Positions 16,414-24,905 of a stretch of DNA of 64,000 nucleotides are shown one piece after another. Each line of letters opens with the position of its first letter. The stretch's first letter is position 1. This DNA comes from Streptomyces mashuensis (lineage in GTDB: Bacteria > Actinomycetota > Actinomycetes > Streptomycetales > Streptomycetaceae). The stretch is from contig NZ_BNBD01000007.1 of the NCBI RefSeq assembly GCF_014654785.1, positions 329,531 to 393,530 of the forward strand. The letters are read 5' to 3'. The translations under genes were made by a program, and so were the position numbers. The notes below the pieces were generated by a model. The model had not been told where the DNA came from. It saw nothing but the letters and a program-made list of their open reading frames with translations, and made no database searches.

Positions 16414-17055
16414 ATGAGCACCGGCACCCCCACCACCCTTTTGCTGCTGCGGCACGGCGAGACGGCACTGACACCGCAGAAGCGGATATCCGGCAGCGGC
16501 GGACCCGACCCGGAGCTGTCGGAGGCCGGGCTGCGGCAGGCCGAGGCCGCCGCGAGGAGGCTTGCGGCACGCGGCGCCGTGCAGGCGGTGGTGTCCTCAC
16601 CGCTGCGCCGGGCCCGGCAGACGGCCGAGGCGGCGGCACGACGGCTCGGCCTGGACGTCCACATCGACGAAGGGCTCACCGAGGCGGATTTCGGCGCCTG
16701 GGAGGGGCTGACGTTCGCCGAGGTGCGCGAGCGCCACCCGGACGAGATGGCAGCCTGGCTCGCCTCGCCGGACGCGGTGCCCGGCGGCACCGGGGAGACC
16801 TTCTCCTCGGTTGCCCGCCGGGCCACGCTCTCACGCGACCGGCTCCTGGCACGGTACGAGGGGCGGACCGTGCTGGTCGTGTCCCATGTCGGGGTGTTGC
16901 GGACACTGATCCGGCTGGCACTGGGCGCGCCACCCGAGACGCTGTTCCGCATGGAACTGTCGGCGGCCTCGCTGTCGGCCGTCACCTATGACGGGCAGGG
17001 GAACGCGACGGTGCACTCGCTGAACGACACCGCGCACCTGGCGGACCACCGCTGA
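16414..17055 (+). CDS. histidine phosphatase family protein (phosphoglycerate mutase-like)
   Basis: 213 residues. The phosphohistidine motif LLLLRHGETALTPQ is at the N-terminus, with SSPLRRARQTAEA, the GLTEADFGAWEGLTF segment and the second catalytic His in VVSHVGVLRTLI. These enzymes hydrolyse phosphate monoesters (alpha-ribazole phosphatase or broad phosphatases). GAAAAGG precedes the ATG. The last 74 bp overlap, in opposite orientation, the end of the EhpG-like gene. It is likely cotranscribed with the LLM monooxygenase. Substrate not determinable. Confidence 0.8.
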   Translation: MSTGTPTTLLLLRHGETALTPQKRISGSGGPDPELSEAGLRQAEAAARRLAARGAVQAVVSSPLRRARQTAEAAARRLGLDVHIDEGLTEADFGAWEGLTFAEVRERHPDEMAAWLASPDAVPGGTGETFSSVARRATLSRDRLLARYEGRTVLVVSHVGVLRTLIRLALGAPPETLFRMELSAASLSAVTYDGQGNATVHSLNDTAHLADHR

Positions 17056-18436
17056 CCCCGGCAGCCGGAACGACTCCGCAGCGGACCGTCTTCGTGCGCA
17101 TGAGGAATTCGGCGAGATAGCCGTCGTGCGGCAGCCCGTGCGCCATCCACGGCGTCGGATGGTCACCGACGTAGACGTTGGCGATGGTCGGCTCGGCCAC
17201 CAACGCGTCGATCAGCTCCGCGTCGGTGGTGACGGCGGTGAGGACGAGGGTGTCGCGCAGCGGCCGCAGCCCGGCGTCGCGGTCCCACGGTGCGACCCAC
17301 GCACAAGGGAAGCCCAGCTCCAGCCCCAGCTGTTCGGCGAACGGGCTGTCGAGCTGGTGCACCGCCGGCCGGAGCACCGCCGAACCGTCGCCGAGCTCGT
17401 CGACGACACCGTCCCCGCCGAGCCACGCCTTCGTCCCCGCGGCCCGCTGCCGCAGGTACCCGTCCCACCGGCGGGCGAGACCGACGGGCTGCACCGGCAG
17501 GACCGCGCGTTCGTCCGTCGGGGGCAGGCTGGGCAGCGCGGCGAGGCGTTCCGCGATCGCCGCGGCCACGGGGGAGGGGTCGCCCTCGACCAGGATGCCC
17601 GTGGCGTTGACGCACCCGGTGCCCCCACCACTGCTGATCGACTCCACGATGGTGCCGACGAGCGGCTCCCAGTCGGTCTCGGCGGTGATGAGGATCTTCG
17701 AGCGCCCCGGGCCCTGCGGCAGAACGCGCGCATCACCCGCGTACTTGCCCACGACGTCCGCACCGCCGTACACCATGCCGAAGTCGGCGTGCCGGAGGAT
17801 GTCGTCGGCCACGTCGTGGTCGGTGGACAGCAACGCGATGCCCTCGTCGCCGAAACCGGCCTCGCGCAGGGCGGTGACCAGCCGGTGCGGGGTGAACGGC
17901 TCCCGGCGGGAGGGCCGCACGGCGACGCGGTAGCCGAGCGCGAGGGCGTCCAGCCACCCCTGGTGCACCGCCGGGTGATTGCCCGCCGCATGCACGGCGA
18001 ACACCTCACCGCGCCGGGTCCACACCGCAGCACCGTCCCGGGCCCGCGGATCGCGCCACGAGCCGACCGCGGCGGCCGGCCGTGCGTTCTCCACGCTCCG
18101 GTGGATCTGCTCGGCGGCCCGCGCAATGTCGTCGGTGGCATGGCGCACCACCGAAATCGGTATGCCGGTGACCGTGCTGACGGTGTGCTGGTACTCCTCC
18201 GGCGTCAGCCCCGCCACCGACTGCGTGGCGAAGGCCCGGGCCGCCCGGGCGAATGCCGCGACCCGCGCGTCGAGGGGCAGCGCCGGCGCCCGGCGCATGG
18301 CCTTGATCGCCCGCGTGACGTAGAGCGAGGGCGCCAGACTCAAGGTCGCCACCGGGTTTCCGGCGAGGTCCCGAATGGTCTCCTGGCGCCGGGACCGATA
18401 CGGGCCGCCGGGGCCCAGAACATCCAGGGACAACAT
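16982..18436 (-). CDS. LuxC/EhpG-type acyl reductase (aldehyde-dehydrogenase fold)
   Basis: 484 residues. NAD(P) and active-site regions: EVFAVHAAGNHPAVHQGWLD, GLGY-type RVAVRPSRREPFTPHRLV, MVYGGADVVGKY and SISSGGGTGCVNATGILVEG, whose Cys is the likely thioester nucleophile. This is the branch containing EhpG, partner of the ligase EhpF in phenazine-carboxylate reduction. The start ATG overlaps the ligase stop by one base (TGATG). The last ~30 residues (after MRTKTVRCGV) are Pro/Ser/Arg-rich, not typical of the family, and lie antisense to the phosphatase gene, so the natural C-terminus may be extended here. Likely reduces the acyl-adenylate made by the neighbouring ligase to an aldehyde. Confidence 0.72.
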   Translation of the reverse strand: MLSLDVLGPGGPYRSRRQETIRDLAGNPVATLSLAPSLYVTRAIKAMRRAPALPLDARVAAFARAARAFATQSVAGLTPEEYQHTVSTVTGIPISVVRHATDDIARAAEQIHRSVENARPAAAVGSWRDPRARDGAAVWTRRGEVFAVHAAGNHPAVHQGWLDALALGYRVAVRPSRREPFTPHRLVTALREAGFGDEGIALLSTDHDVADDILRHADFGMVYGGADVVGKYAGDARVLPQGPGRSKILITAETDWEPLVGTIVESISSGGGTGCVNATGILVEGDPSPVAAAIAERLAALPSLPPTDERAVLPVQPVGLARRWDGYLRQRAAGTKAWLGGDGVVDELGDGSAVLRPAVHQLDSPFAEQLGLELGFPCAWVAPWDRDAGLRPLRDTLVLTAVTTDAELIDALVAEPTIANVYVGDHPTPWMAHGLPHDGYLAEFLMRTKTVRCGVVPAAGVSGGPPGARCRSASAPSRSPARHR

Positions 18437-19494
18437 CAGTACACGCCCTCGATCACCGTCGTGTCGCCGAAGGACGCCACGGGGGTGACGTCGGCGACCG
18501 CATCACCGAAGCCGCCGTCCACCGGCGCGATCCGGGTCGCGTAGTCCCGCTCCAGGTTGTTGACCAGCAGGGCCGTCCGGCTCATGTGGTGCGTCAGGAC
18601 CTGCCCGCGCTCGCCGTACGGCACGACCTCGCCGGTGTCGGGGTCGACCACCCGGAACGTGGTGTACGGAGCGAACGAGTCGAACACGCACGGCTCGTCG
18701 CGACCGAGGCCGGGCCGCTCCACCGAGGTGCCCAGCATCATCGTGCCGCCGTACCCGCCGACGAACGTGGCGTCGGGGAACACCTCGTCGCGCAGCAGGT
18801 CCCGGGTGTCGGCGTCCATGTGCGTACCGCCCCAGATGATCGCGCGGACCTTCCGGTTCACCAGCTCCACCAGGTCGTCGTGGTGCGCGAGGCGCTCCAG
18901 CAGCGGCGGGGTGGCGAACAGGACGCCCACGTCCTGGCCGGCCAGAATGTAGCCGACCTGCTCGATGAGGTGATCGGTGTAGGCGCCGGCCACGTCCGTC
19001 CGGCCCTGCGCGAGCAGCTTCTTCACCCATCGCGGGTCCAGGTCGATGAAGAAGTTCACCCCGCCCCGGGACAGCGCGGTGTCGGCCGCCATGGCCCCGA
19101 CATTGTGCGGCCCGCTGGGGACCGCACTGAGCCAGTCGACATTGCGGGGTACGCCGTGGGAATCCAGTCGCTCACTGAACCATTCGACGCTGCGCCGCTG
19201 CCACTCCGCGGCGTACATCACCCGCTTGGGCTGCCCCGTGGTGCCGCCGCTCTCGTAGACGGCCGCCCCGTGCCCGTCACCGTAGCCACGCGGAATCAGC
19301 TCATGGACGCCGACATCGCGCAGCTCGTCGACCACGTTGGGGAACAGGCGGAGGTCGTCGAAGTCCTTGACGTCGGTCAGCGGGTCGAAGCCGAGGGTCC
19401 CGGCCCGCTTCAGCCAGAACGGTGACCCGGTCTCCGGACTGAAGTGCCACTGCATCATCTCCCGGACGAACTCTCCGCCGGTGTGCTCGACCAT
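18436..19494 (-). CDS. EhpF-like AMP-dependent carboxylate ligase (LuxE/PaaK superfamily)
   Basis: 352 residues, ATG at 19494 with GAGAGGAAAA just upstream. The adenylation loop is AAVYESGGTTGQPKRVMYAA; other motifs are WLSAVPSGPHNVGAMA, FATPPLLERLAHHDDLVELV, IIWGGTHMDADTRDLL and FVGGYGGTMMLG. Length and motifs match the phenazine-biosynthesis EhpF group rather than full PaaK. Expected role: ATP-dependent activation of an aryl or alkyl carboxylate, handed to the LuxC/EhpG-like protein with which it is translationally coupled. Confidence 0.75.
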   Translation of the reverse strand: MVEHTGGEFVREMMQWHFSPETGSPFWLKRAGTLGFDPLTDVKDFDDLRLFPNVVDELRDVGVHELIPRGYGDGHGAAVYESGGTTGQPKRVMYAAEWQRRSVEWFSERLDSHGVPRNVDWLSAVPSGPHNVGAMAADTALSRGGVNFFIDLDPRWVKKLLAQGRTDVAGAYTDHLIEQVGYILAGQDVGVLFATPPLLERLAHHDDLVELVNRKVRAIIWGGTHMDADTRDLLRDEVFPDATFVGGYGGTMMLGTSVERPGLGRDEPCVFDSFAPYTTFRVVDPDTGEVVPYGERGQVLTHHMSRTALLVNNLERDYATRIAPVDGGFGDAVADVTPVASFGDTTVIEGVY

Positions 19495-19536
19495 GCTTTT
19501 CCTCTCGAACGAATGAAACACCTGCCCGGCGGCTTC

Positions 19537-20649
19537 CTACGCGGTCCCGGCCGGGACCCCGGGGCAGCGGGCGGTGGAGAGACCGGCCGTGTCGATCCAG
19601 GACTCCTTGCCGAGCACGAGGTCGTGGACGATCTCCCCGGCGGCGGGGGCCTGGCAGATCCCCTGCCCGGAGAAGCCGGCCGCGTAGACGAACGGGCGGG
19701 AGGGATCGCGGCCGATGAAGGCCATTCCGTCCGGGCTGACGTCGAGGTTTCCGCTCCACCCGTGCTCGAGGCCCTGGCCGGCGAGGGCCGGGAACGTCGT
19801 GCCGAGGTGGTGCGACACCCGTTGCAGCCAGGCATCCCGGGTCTCGTCCGGCCCGGGGCGGCCCATGCCGACCAGGATGCGGTCTCCCCAGCTCCGGATC
19901 CGCAGGCTGGACGGGTGCATGGTCATCGGCAGGGCGTCGCGCGGGGCACTGCCGGCGGCGTCGGCCAGGAGCATCTCGACGGGGTACGTGGTGACGGGAA
20001 GGTGCACGCCGGCCATGGCGGCGACCGTTCCCGCCCAGGGGCCCGCCGCGCAGACGACGGTGTCGGCGCGAATGCTGCCCGCGGGCGTGTGGACCAGCCC
20101 GTCCGGGTCGATGCCGGTGACAGGTGTCTCCGTTCGCAGGACGGCGCCGGCCTGCCGGGCGGCTGCGGCGTAGCCACGTACGATCGCGGGCGGATCGCAG
20201 GCGTAGGCCTCGGGCGCCCAAGCCGCCGCCAGGACGGTCCGCTCGTCGACCAGAGGGTTGATCCGCGCCGCTTCGGCGGCGGTCACGAGTTCGACGTCCA
20301 CTCCGGCCGCCTGCTGGGCGGCCCGGGTGTCCCGGAAGTCCTGCACCTGCTGTTCGTCGGTGAACAGCACGAGCAGGCCGATGCGCTCCAGCCCGAGGTC
20401 GGTTCCGGTCCGTTCGGCGAATTCCTGGTAGGCCGCCAGGCTCCGCACGGCCAGGCTGCTGATGAGGGGGTTGCCGGGAAAGTAGGTGCGCACCACGCCC
20501 GCCGTGGTCCCGGACGTTCCCGAGCCGAGCGCGCCACTCTCCAGCAGGACGGTGCCGACGCCCGCCTCGGCCAGCCGGCACGCTGCCGAGGTGCCGATGA
20601 CGCCGCCGCCGATGACGAGGACGTCCGTGCGGTCGGGGAGCCCGCTCAC
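19537..20649 (-). CDS. FAD-dependent D-amino-acid-oxidase-family oxidoreductase (glycine/sarcosine oxidase-like)
   Basis: 370 residues, GTG start overlapping the upstream gene by GTGA. FAD motif VLVIGGGVIGTSAACRLAEA begins at ~res 9, GTSGTTAGVVRTYFP and a conserved NPL segment follow, with VVCAAGPWAGTVAAMAG and a C-terminal YAAGFSGQGICQAPAAGEIV closing the FAD domain. The family oxidises amines and imino acids, including opine oxidases and sarcosine oxidase. In this operon it may oxidise the amine or imine product formed from an aldehyde and an amino acid; that is inference. Confidence 0.75.
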   Translation of the reverse strand: MSGLPDRTDVLVIGGGVIGTSAACRLAEAGVGTVLLESGALGSGTSGTTAGVVRTYFPGNPLISSLAVRSLAAYQEFAERTGTDLGLERIGLLVLFTDEQQVQDFRDTRAAQQAAGVDVELVTAAEAARINPLVDERTVLAAAWAPEAYACDPPAIVRGYAAAARQAGAVLRTETPVTGIDPDGLVHTPAGSIRADTVVCAAGPWAGTVAAMAGVHLPVTTYPVEMLLADAAGSAPRDALPMTMHPSSLRIRSWGDRILVGMGRPGPDETRDAWLQRVSHHLGTTFPALAGQGLEHGWSGNLDVSPDGMAFIGRDPSRPFVYAAGFSGQGICQAPAAGEIVHDLVLGKESWIDTAGLSTARCPGVPAGTA

Positions 20650-21614
20650 GGCCGGCCGACCGGCTCGCCGGCGCGCAGCTGGCGCAGGTGGTCCCCGGTG
20701 TCCCACGGGTACAGGTGCAGGTTCCAGCCGCCCAGGCAGTTGATGTAGAGCGCCAGCTGGCTGACCACGCTCAGGAAGTCGTCGCGGTCGAGCCGGTCGA
20801 GGCAGGCCAGGAAGCGCTGGGTGAAGCTCCACAGCTGCTCCAGGCCGCAGTAGCCCAGGAACTCGGCAGGAACACCGACCAGCAGGCGCGCCATGTGACG
20901 CAGTGACTCGATGGGCATGCCCTGGACCGTGGCCCGGGCCAGACCACCGTAGGTGGCGTACCCCAGCGGACGGGTCTCGCCGTTGACGAACAGCAGCGTG
21001 GGCAGCACCGTCTCGAAGCTGCCCGCCCCGGAGGGGATCACGCCCGCGTGGAGGCCGGCGAGTTCCTCGGGCGCGGTCAGCCAGGCCCGCTCGGTCGCGG
21101 TGTACACGTCCTGGAGGAGACGGTTCGCCTCGGGATCGGCGGCGGTCAGGAGCGGAATGCTGTGGCCGCCTTCGGCCCCCGCCCTGCGGACCTCCACCAG
21201 GATGGGCTTCTTCGTCGAATAGACCGAATCCCAGACGGCCTTTCCGGCCTCCAGCAGTGCGGGCATGTCCTCCTCGCGGATCCTGCCCACCGGGGTGGCC
21301 GGCATCGGTTCGGTCAACGTGCCGTATTTGATGCCCAGGTGCTGGAGACCGGAGCAGAACACGGTCCCGTCGGGCGCCTCGCGCCGGTCCGCGATCCGCG
21401 TGGACGCGGACAGGTGCAGCAGCGACGGGATCGGTGCCGCGTGGTACAGATGCTGTCCCGCTATCAGCGCGTGTCCCTGAAGACTCTGGTAGGGCAGAGC
21501 CTCCCAGAGGGCATCGGCAAGTTCGGGATTGCGACCGTCGAGTTCCGCGGTCACGGTGACACCCAGGTCGGGCCAGGAAATCTCGATATGCCGGCCGGAT
21601 AATGCAGAAGTCAA
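20646..21614 (-). CDS. cyclophilin-like (DUF3830/cucumopine-synthase-like) protein
   Basis: 322 residues, TTG start at 21614 chosen for the AGGGGAA site 5 bp upstream. N-terminal half resembles the cyclophilin-like DUF3830 fold: ISWPDLGVTVTAELDGRNPE, ALWEALPYQSLQGHALIAGQ, FCSGLQHLGIKYGTLTEPMP. The C-terminal half is mainly helical (from ~res 165, including TLLFVNGETRPLGYATYGGL). That two-domain plan recalls cucumopine synthase, a cofactor-free Pictet-Spengler enzyme joining histidine and 2-oxoglutarate. The recognition is from memory of the fold pattern and is moderate. First gene of the four-gene minus operon; may catalyse condensation of an aldehyde or ketone with an amine. Confidence 0.45.
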   Translation of the reverse strand: MTSALSGRHIEISWPDLGVTVTAELDGRNPELADALWEALPYQSLQGHALIAGQHLYHAAPIPSLLHLSASTRIADRREAPDGTVFCSGLQHLGIKYGTLTEPMPATPVGRIREEDMPALLEAGKAVWDSVYSTKKPILVEVRRAGAEGGHSIPLLTAADPEANRLLQDVYTATERAWLTAPEELAGLHAGVIPSGAGSFETVLPTLLFVNGETRPLGYATYGGLARATVQGMPIESLRHMARLLVGVPAEFLGYCGLEQLWSFTQRFLACLDRLDRDDFLSVVSQLALYINCLGGWNLHLYPWDTGDHLRQLRAGEPVGRP

Positions 21615-21847
21615 GACGTTCCCCTGTTCGGTGAGATGTCGCCGCTGTTATTTCTCTGGAAAAGAGTCACGGACGGAGATGATCTCCACGCCCTGCTCGG
21701 GAGAGACTACATGCCATGACCAACTGGTCAACCGCCGTGTTCAAGTGGCGCGTTGGCCGGGCGAAAACCCCGCGCGCCCGGCGGCGATCGAGGGCAACAT
21801 GACGTACTGTCCGTCCCTTTCCGCCGCATCCGTGAGGAGCACGCCCC

Positions 21848-22462
21848 TTGAGCGTCGAATTCCTGGTCACGTCCCTCGTCGTGACGCTTTCACCCGGCAC
21901 CGGCGTCCTGTACACATTGGCCACCGGTCTGTCCCGCGGCTTCCGGCCCAGTGTCGTCGCCGCCTTCGGGTGCACCCTCGGGATCGTCCCCCACCTGGCC
22001 GCCACCGTGCTGGGCCTGGCGGCGCTCATGCACACCAGCGCCCTGGCGTTCCGGACGCTCAAGTACCTCGGCGTCGCCTACCTGTTGTACGTCGCGTGGA
22101 AGACGTGGCGCGACCGCGGGACCCTGAGCGTCGACGAGCAGCAGGGCGAGCCGCCGTCGGCGGCCCGGGTGACCCTGACCGGTGTCCTGCTCAACCTCCT
22201 CAACCCGAAGCTCACCATCTTCTTCCTGGCGTTCCTGCCGCAGTTCGTCGGCGCGGGGGAGGCGCACCCGGTGCCGCGGATGCTGGAGCTGGGCGCCGTC
22301 TTCATGCTGATGACGTTCGTGGTCTTCGCCGGCTACGGCCTGCTGGCCGCCTCCGTCCGCGACCACGTGCTCTCCCGGCCCCGGGTCCTGACGTGGATGC
22401 GCCGCACCTTCGCCGGCGCGTTCGTGGCGCTGGGCGCCAAGCTCGCGTTCACCGACGCCTGA
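21848..22462 (+). CDS. LysE/RhtB-family amino-acid exporter
   Basis: 204 residues, TTG start with GAGGAG ~8 bp upstream. Six hydrophobic segments; family marks are the N-terminal VTLSPGTGVLYTLATGLSRG, LKYLGVAYLLYVAWKTWRD and GVLLNLLNPKLTIFFLAFLP. RhtB/LysE carriers export amino acids and related zwitterions. It is divergent from the cyclophilin-like/DAO operon (233-bp intergenic region 21615-21847, no other feature seen), so it could export an amino-acid-like or opine-like product of that operon. Confidence 0.85.
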   Translation: MSVEFLVTSLVVTLSPGTGVLYTLATGLSRGFRPSVVAAFGCTLGIVPHLAATVLGLAALMHTSALAFRTLKYLGVAYLLYVAWKTWRDRGTLSVDEQQGEPPSAARVTLTGVLLNLLNPKLTIFFLAFLPQFVGAGEAHPVPRMLELGAVFMLMTFVVFAGYGLLAASVRDHVLSRPRVLTWMRRTFAGAFVALGAKLAFTDA

Positions 22463-22469
22463 CGGGCGG

Positions 22470-22494
22470 GAGGGGCGGGCGCGGCCCGCCCCTC
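22470..22494. terminator. bidirectional hairpin terminator
   Basis: Perfect 11-bp stem GAGGGGCGGGC / GCCCGCCCCTC with a 3-nt loop, between the stops of the convergent LysE gene (ends 22462) and the transporter gene (ends 22495). Confidence 0.8.
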
Positions 22495-24102
22495 TCAGCG
22501 CTCCTCGTGGTTCCGGTGCCCGTGCCCGGGGTGGCGCAGGCGCAACCACACGTTCCGGGCCCGGCGGCCCGCCTCCGTACGGCTGCGGGCGACCAGGCGC
22601 CGCGCCTGCTCCGGGGTCTCCACCATCGGGCCGGAGCCGCGCAGCGGCTTGCCCGCCGTCTCGTGCAGGAAGAACGCGGAGAAGAAGCCGATGACGCCGG
22701 CGCCCATCAGGTAGTAGGCCGGGACCATCTCGTTGTGCGTGCTCTCCAACAGCGCCGAGACGACCAGCGGGGTGGTGCCGCCGAAGAGCGACACGGAGAT
22801 GTTGTACGACACCGACAGCGCGCCGTAGCGCATCCGGGTGGGGAAGAGCGCCGGCAGCGTGGCCGCCGACGTGCCGGCGAAGACCACCAGCAGCAGGCCG
22901 AGGACGAAGCAGCCGAGCGCCGGCAGCAGGGCGCCGCCGGCCCGGATCAGCAGCACCGCGGGGATGGCCAGGGCGACCAGGGCGGCGCTGCCCGCCATGA
23001 ACAGCGGGCGGCGGCCCCAGGTGTCGGAGCGCCGGCCCACGGTGGTGATGGTCAGGGCGACCAGGATCATCGTGGCCAGGACGAGCAGCTGTGCGGTGGT
23101 GGGGTTCTGGCCCAGCGTCTCGGTCATGAACGTGGGCAGGTAGGACGTCACCACGTAGTTGGTGACGTTGTAGACCACCACCAGGCCCATGCAGATGAGC
23201 ACCGCGTGCCAGTGCCCGGTGAAGATCTCCTTGAGCCTGCCGTGGCCGGACTGCCGGCCCTCCTCGGCGCCGGCGAGCTCCTCGTCGCTCTCGGCGGCCT
23301 CCGCCTCCGCGCGGAAGGCGGGTGTCTCCTCCAGGCGCATCCGCATGTAGAGGCCGATCAGGCCGAGCGGCCCGGCCACCAGGAACGGCAGTCGCCAGCC
23401 CCAGTCGGTCATGCCGTCGGTGCCCAGGGCGGCGGTGAGCACGGTCACCAGGCCGGAGCCGAGCGCGTAGCCGACGAAGGTGCCGAAGTCGAGCCAGCTG
23501 CCGAGGAACCCGCGGCGCTTGTCCGGGGCGTACTCGGCGATGTACGTGGTGGCCCCGGCGTACTCGCCGCCGGTGGAGAAGCCCTGCACCAGCCGGCACA
23601 CGAGCAGCAGGACGGGCGCGGCCACGCCGACCGTGGCGTACCCGGGCAGCAGGCCGACCGCGAACGTGCTGACCGCCATCATGATCATCGTGGCGGCCAG
23701 CACCCGTTGCCGTCCGATGCGGTCGCCCAGCGGGCCGAAGACCAGGCCGCCGAGCGGGCGCACCACGAAGGCCGCGGCGAAGGTGGCGAAGGCGGCGATC
23801 ACCTGGGCGCCGGAGGAGCCGGAGGGGAAGAAGACCTTGCCGAGCGTGGCCGCCATGTAGGCGTACACGCCGAAGTCGAACCACTCCATCATGTTCCCCA
23901 GCGCCGCGGCGGAGACGGCGCGGTGGACCTCGGGGCGGTCGGTGACGGTGACGTCCTCGAGGGTCAGCACCTTCTTGCGGCGCCGCAGCACCGTTCTGAG
24001 CATCCGGTCGGTGGCCGAAGTGCCGCCGCGCTGCGGGCTGCCGCGCCCGGGAGCCGGCGTCCTCTTCGGGGTTCTTCTGCGATCGGCGCTCAAATCCTTC
24101 AC
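22495..24102 (-). CDS. MHS-family MFS metabolite:H+ symporter (ProP/ShiA-like)
   Basis: About 535 residues with 12 membrane segments. Hallmarks: ALGNMMEWFDFGVYAYMA at helix 1, RPLGGLVFGPLGDRIGRQRV in the loop 2-3 region, RLVQGFSTGGEYAGATTYIA, and MFS motif repeats in the second half (GRRSDTWGRRPLFMAG). The family imports osmolytes, dicarboxylates, shikimate and similar. GTG at 24102 is the most likely start but the site there is weak; ATG at 24003 would give a shorter form still containing all helices. Gene is monocistronic, ending at the shared terminator. Confidence 0.8.
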   Translation of the reverse strand: MKDLSADRRRTPKRTPAPGRGSPQRGGTSATDRMLRTVLRRRKKVLTLEDVTVTDRPEVHRAVSAAALGNMMEWFDFGVYAYMAATLGKVFFPSGSSGAQVIAAFATFAAAFVVRPLGGLVFGPLGDRIGRQRVLAATMIMMAVSTFAVGLLPGYATVGVAAPVLLLVCRLVQGFSTGGEYAGATTYIAEYAPDKRRGFLGSWLDFGTFVGYALGSGLVTVLTAALGTDGMTDWGWRLPFLVAGPLGLIGLYMRMRLEETPAFRAEAEAAESDEELAGAEEGRQSGHGRLKEIFTGHWHAVLICMGLVVVYNVTNYVVTSYLPTFMTETLGQNPTTAQLLVLATMILVALTITTVGRRSDTWGRRPLFMAGSAALVALAIPAVLLIRAGGALLPALGCFVLGLLLVVFAGTSAATLPALFPTRMRYGALSVSYNISVSLFGGTTPLVVSALLESTHNEMVPAYYLMGAGVIGFFSAFFLHETAGKPLRGSGPMVETPEQARRLVARSRTEAGRRARNVWLRLRHPGHGHRNHEER

Positions 24103-24582
24103 CTGCTGTGATCGGGGCGGGGACGCGGTGGCTCCTGCCCGGCCGGGCGGGGCCCACACGTGCGATGTCCGTGGTGGGCCGGTCACGCTTCGTCACTTCA
24201 AGGAATCTTCACACGGTGAGGGCCGTGTGTCCGTCACCACACGGCCGCCCCGCGAAATGCCGGTTTCGCCCCACGTACTTGGTGGCCGTGTGTCCGGATG
24301 TGTTCCCCGAGCGGGCCGAGGGCTCCGTATCTGTTACTCGATCCTGTGGAGAACTTGTGATGATTCAGTAAAGGAACAGGAAAGTGTGCCCTTTGGGTGG
24401 TCGGTGCATGCGGCGGTCGGAGCGCGCACGGTTGGAAATGCCGCCGGTCCCCGTGCTTACATCTGCGCACCGCAGCGGTTCTTCGAACGGTGGCCGGTCC
24501 GGCCGGACCGCTGCGGAAAGGGATTCCTGTCCCCATTCCCCCCGGATTCCCCCCGGAAAACACGAAAGAAGGGTGCGCAATC
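24103..24582. promoter_or_regulatory. divergent upstream region between transporter and GG-leader peptide gene
   Basis: 480 bp without a supportable gene. It contains a perfect 9-bp inverted repeat GGCCGTGTG / CACACGGCC (24221-24229 and 24238-24246, 8-nt loop), and the 13-mer GGCCGTGTGTCCG occurs twice (24221-24233 and 24284-24296). These probably are operator copies for one of the two flanking promoters. The part near 24340-24390 is relatively A/T-rich and may hold the peptide promoter. Confidence 0.45.
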
Positions 24583-24801
24583 ATGCGTGACAACCTCGAG
24601 ACCCGTGAGATCGCCGACGCCGAGCTCGACGCCGTCGCCGGTGGCGTCGCCATCTCCGGTGGCCTCCTCGGCGCTGTGACCAGCGACGTCGACGGCATCG
24701 TCAACACCGTGACCGGCCTGCACACGGTCCAGGCCGTGCACGGCCTGCCCGGCCAGGTCGAGGGCATCGCCGGCGTCCACGTCGGCGTCGCCGGCCTCTG
24801 A
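24583..24801 (+). CDS. GG-leader bacteriocin-like precursor peptide (cysteine-free)
   Basis: 72 residues, ATG preceded by GAAAGAAGGG. The leader ends with DAELDAVAGG, the double-glycine processing signal recognised by C39 peptidase exporters, at residues 20-21. The remaining 51 residues are Gly/Val/Ala-rich with three His and several Ser/Thr but no Cys, Lys, Arg, Trp or Tyr. No lanthionine, YcaO, radical-SAM or other modification gene is in the operon, so it may be exported as an unmodified hydrophobic peptide. It is followed by a strong hairpin and the NHLM-type export genes. The mature boundary is inferred; the activity is unknown. Confidence 0.8.
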   Translation: MRDNLETREIADAELDAVAGGVAISGGLLGAVTSDVDGIVNTVTGLHTVQAVHGLPGQVEGIAGVHVGVAGL

Positions 24802-24813
24802 GCCACCCCTTTA

Positions 24814-24850
24814 AATGAACCCCGGAACCCTCACCGTTCCGGGGTTCATT
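24814..24850. terminator. strong hairpin between precursor peptide and exporter genes (attenuator/partial terminator)
   Basis: Perfect 15-bp stem AATGAACCCCGGAAC / GTTCCGGGGTTCATT with a 7-nt loop, 12 bp after the peptide stop and 55 bp before the HlyD-like start. It would let precursor mRNA exceed exporter mRNA or stabilise the 3' end. Confidence 0.8.
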
Positions 24851-24905
24851 GCCGTTCCCATTCCCTTTCGTCGCCGCGCCGCGAATGCAGTCGAAGGACC
24901 CATCC

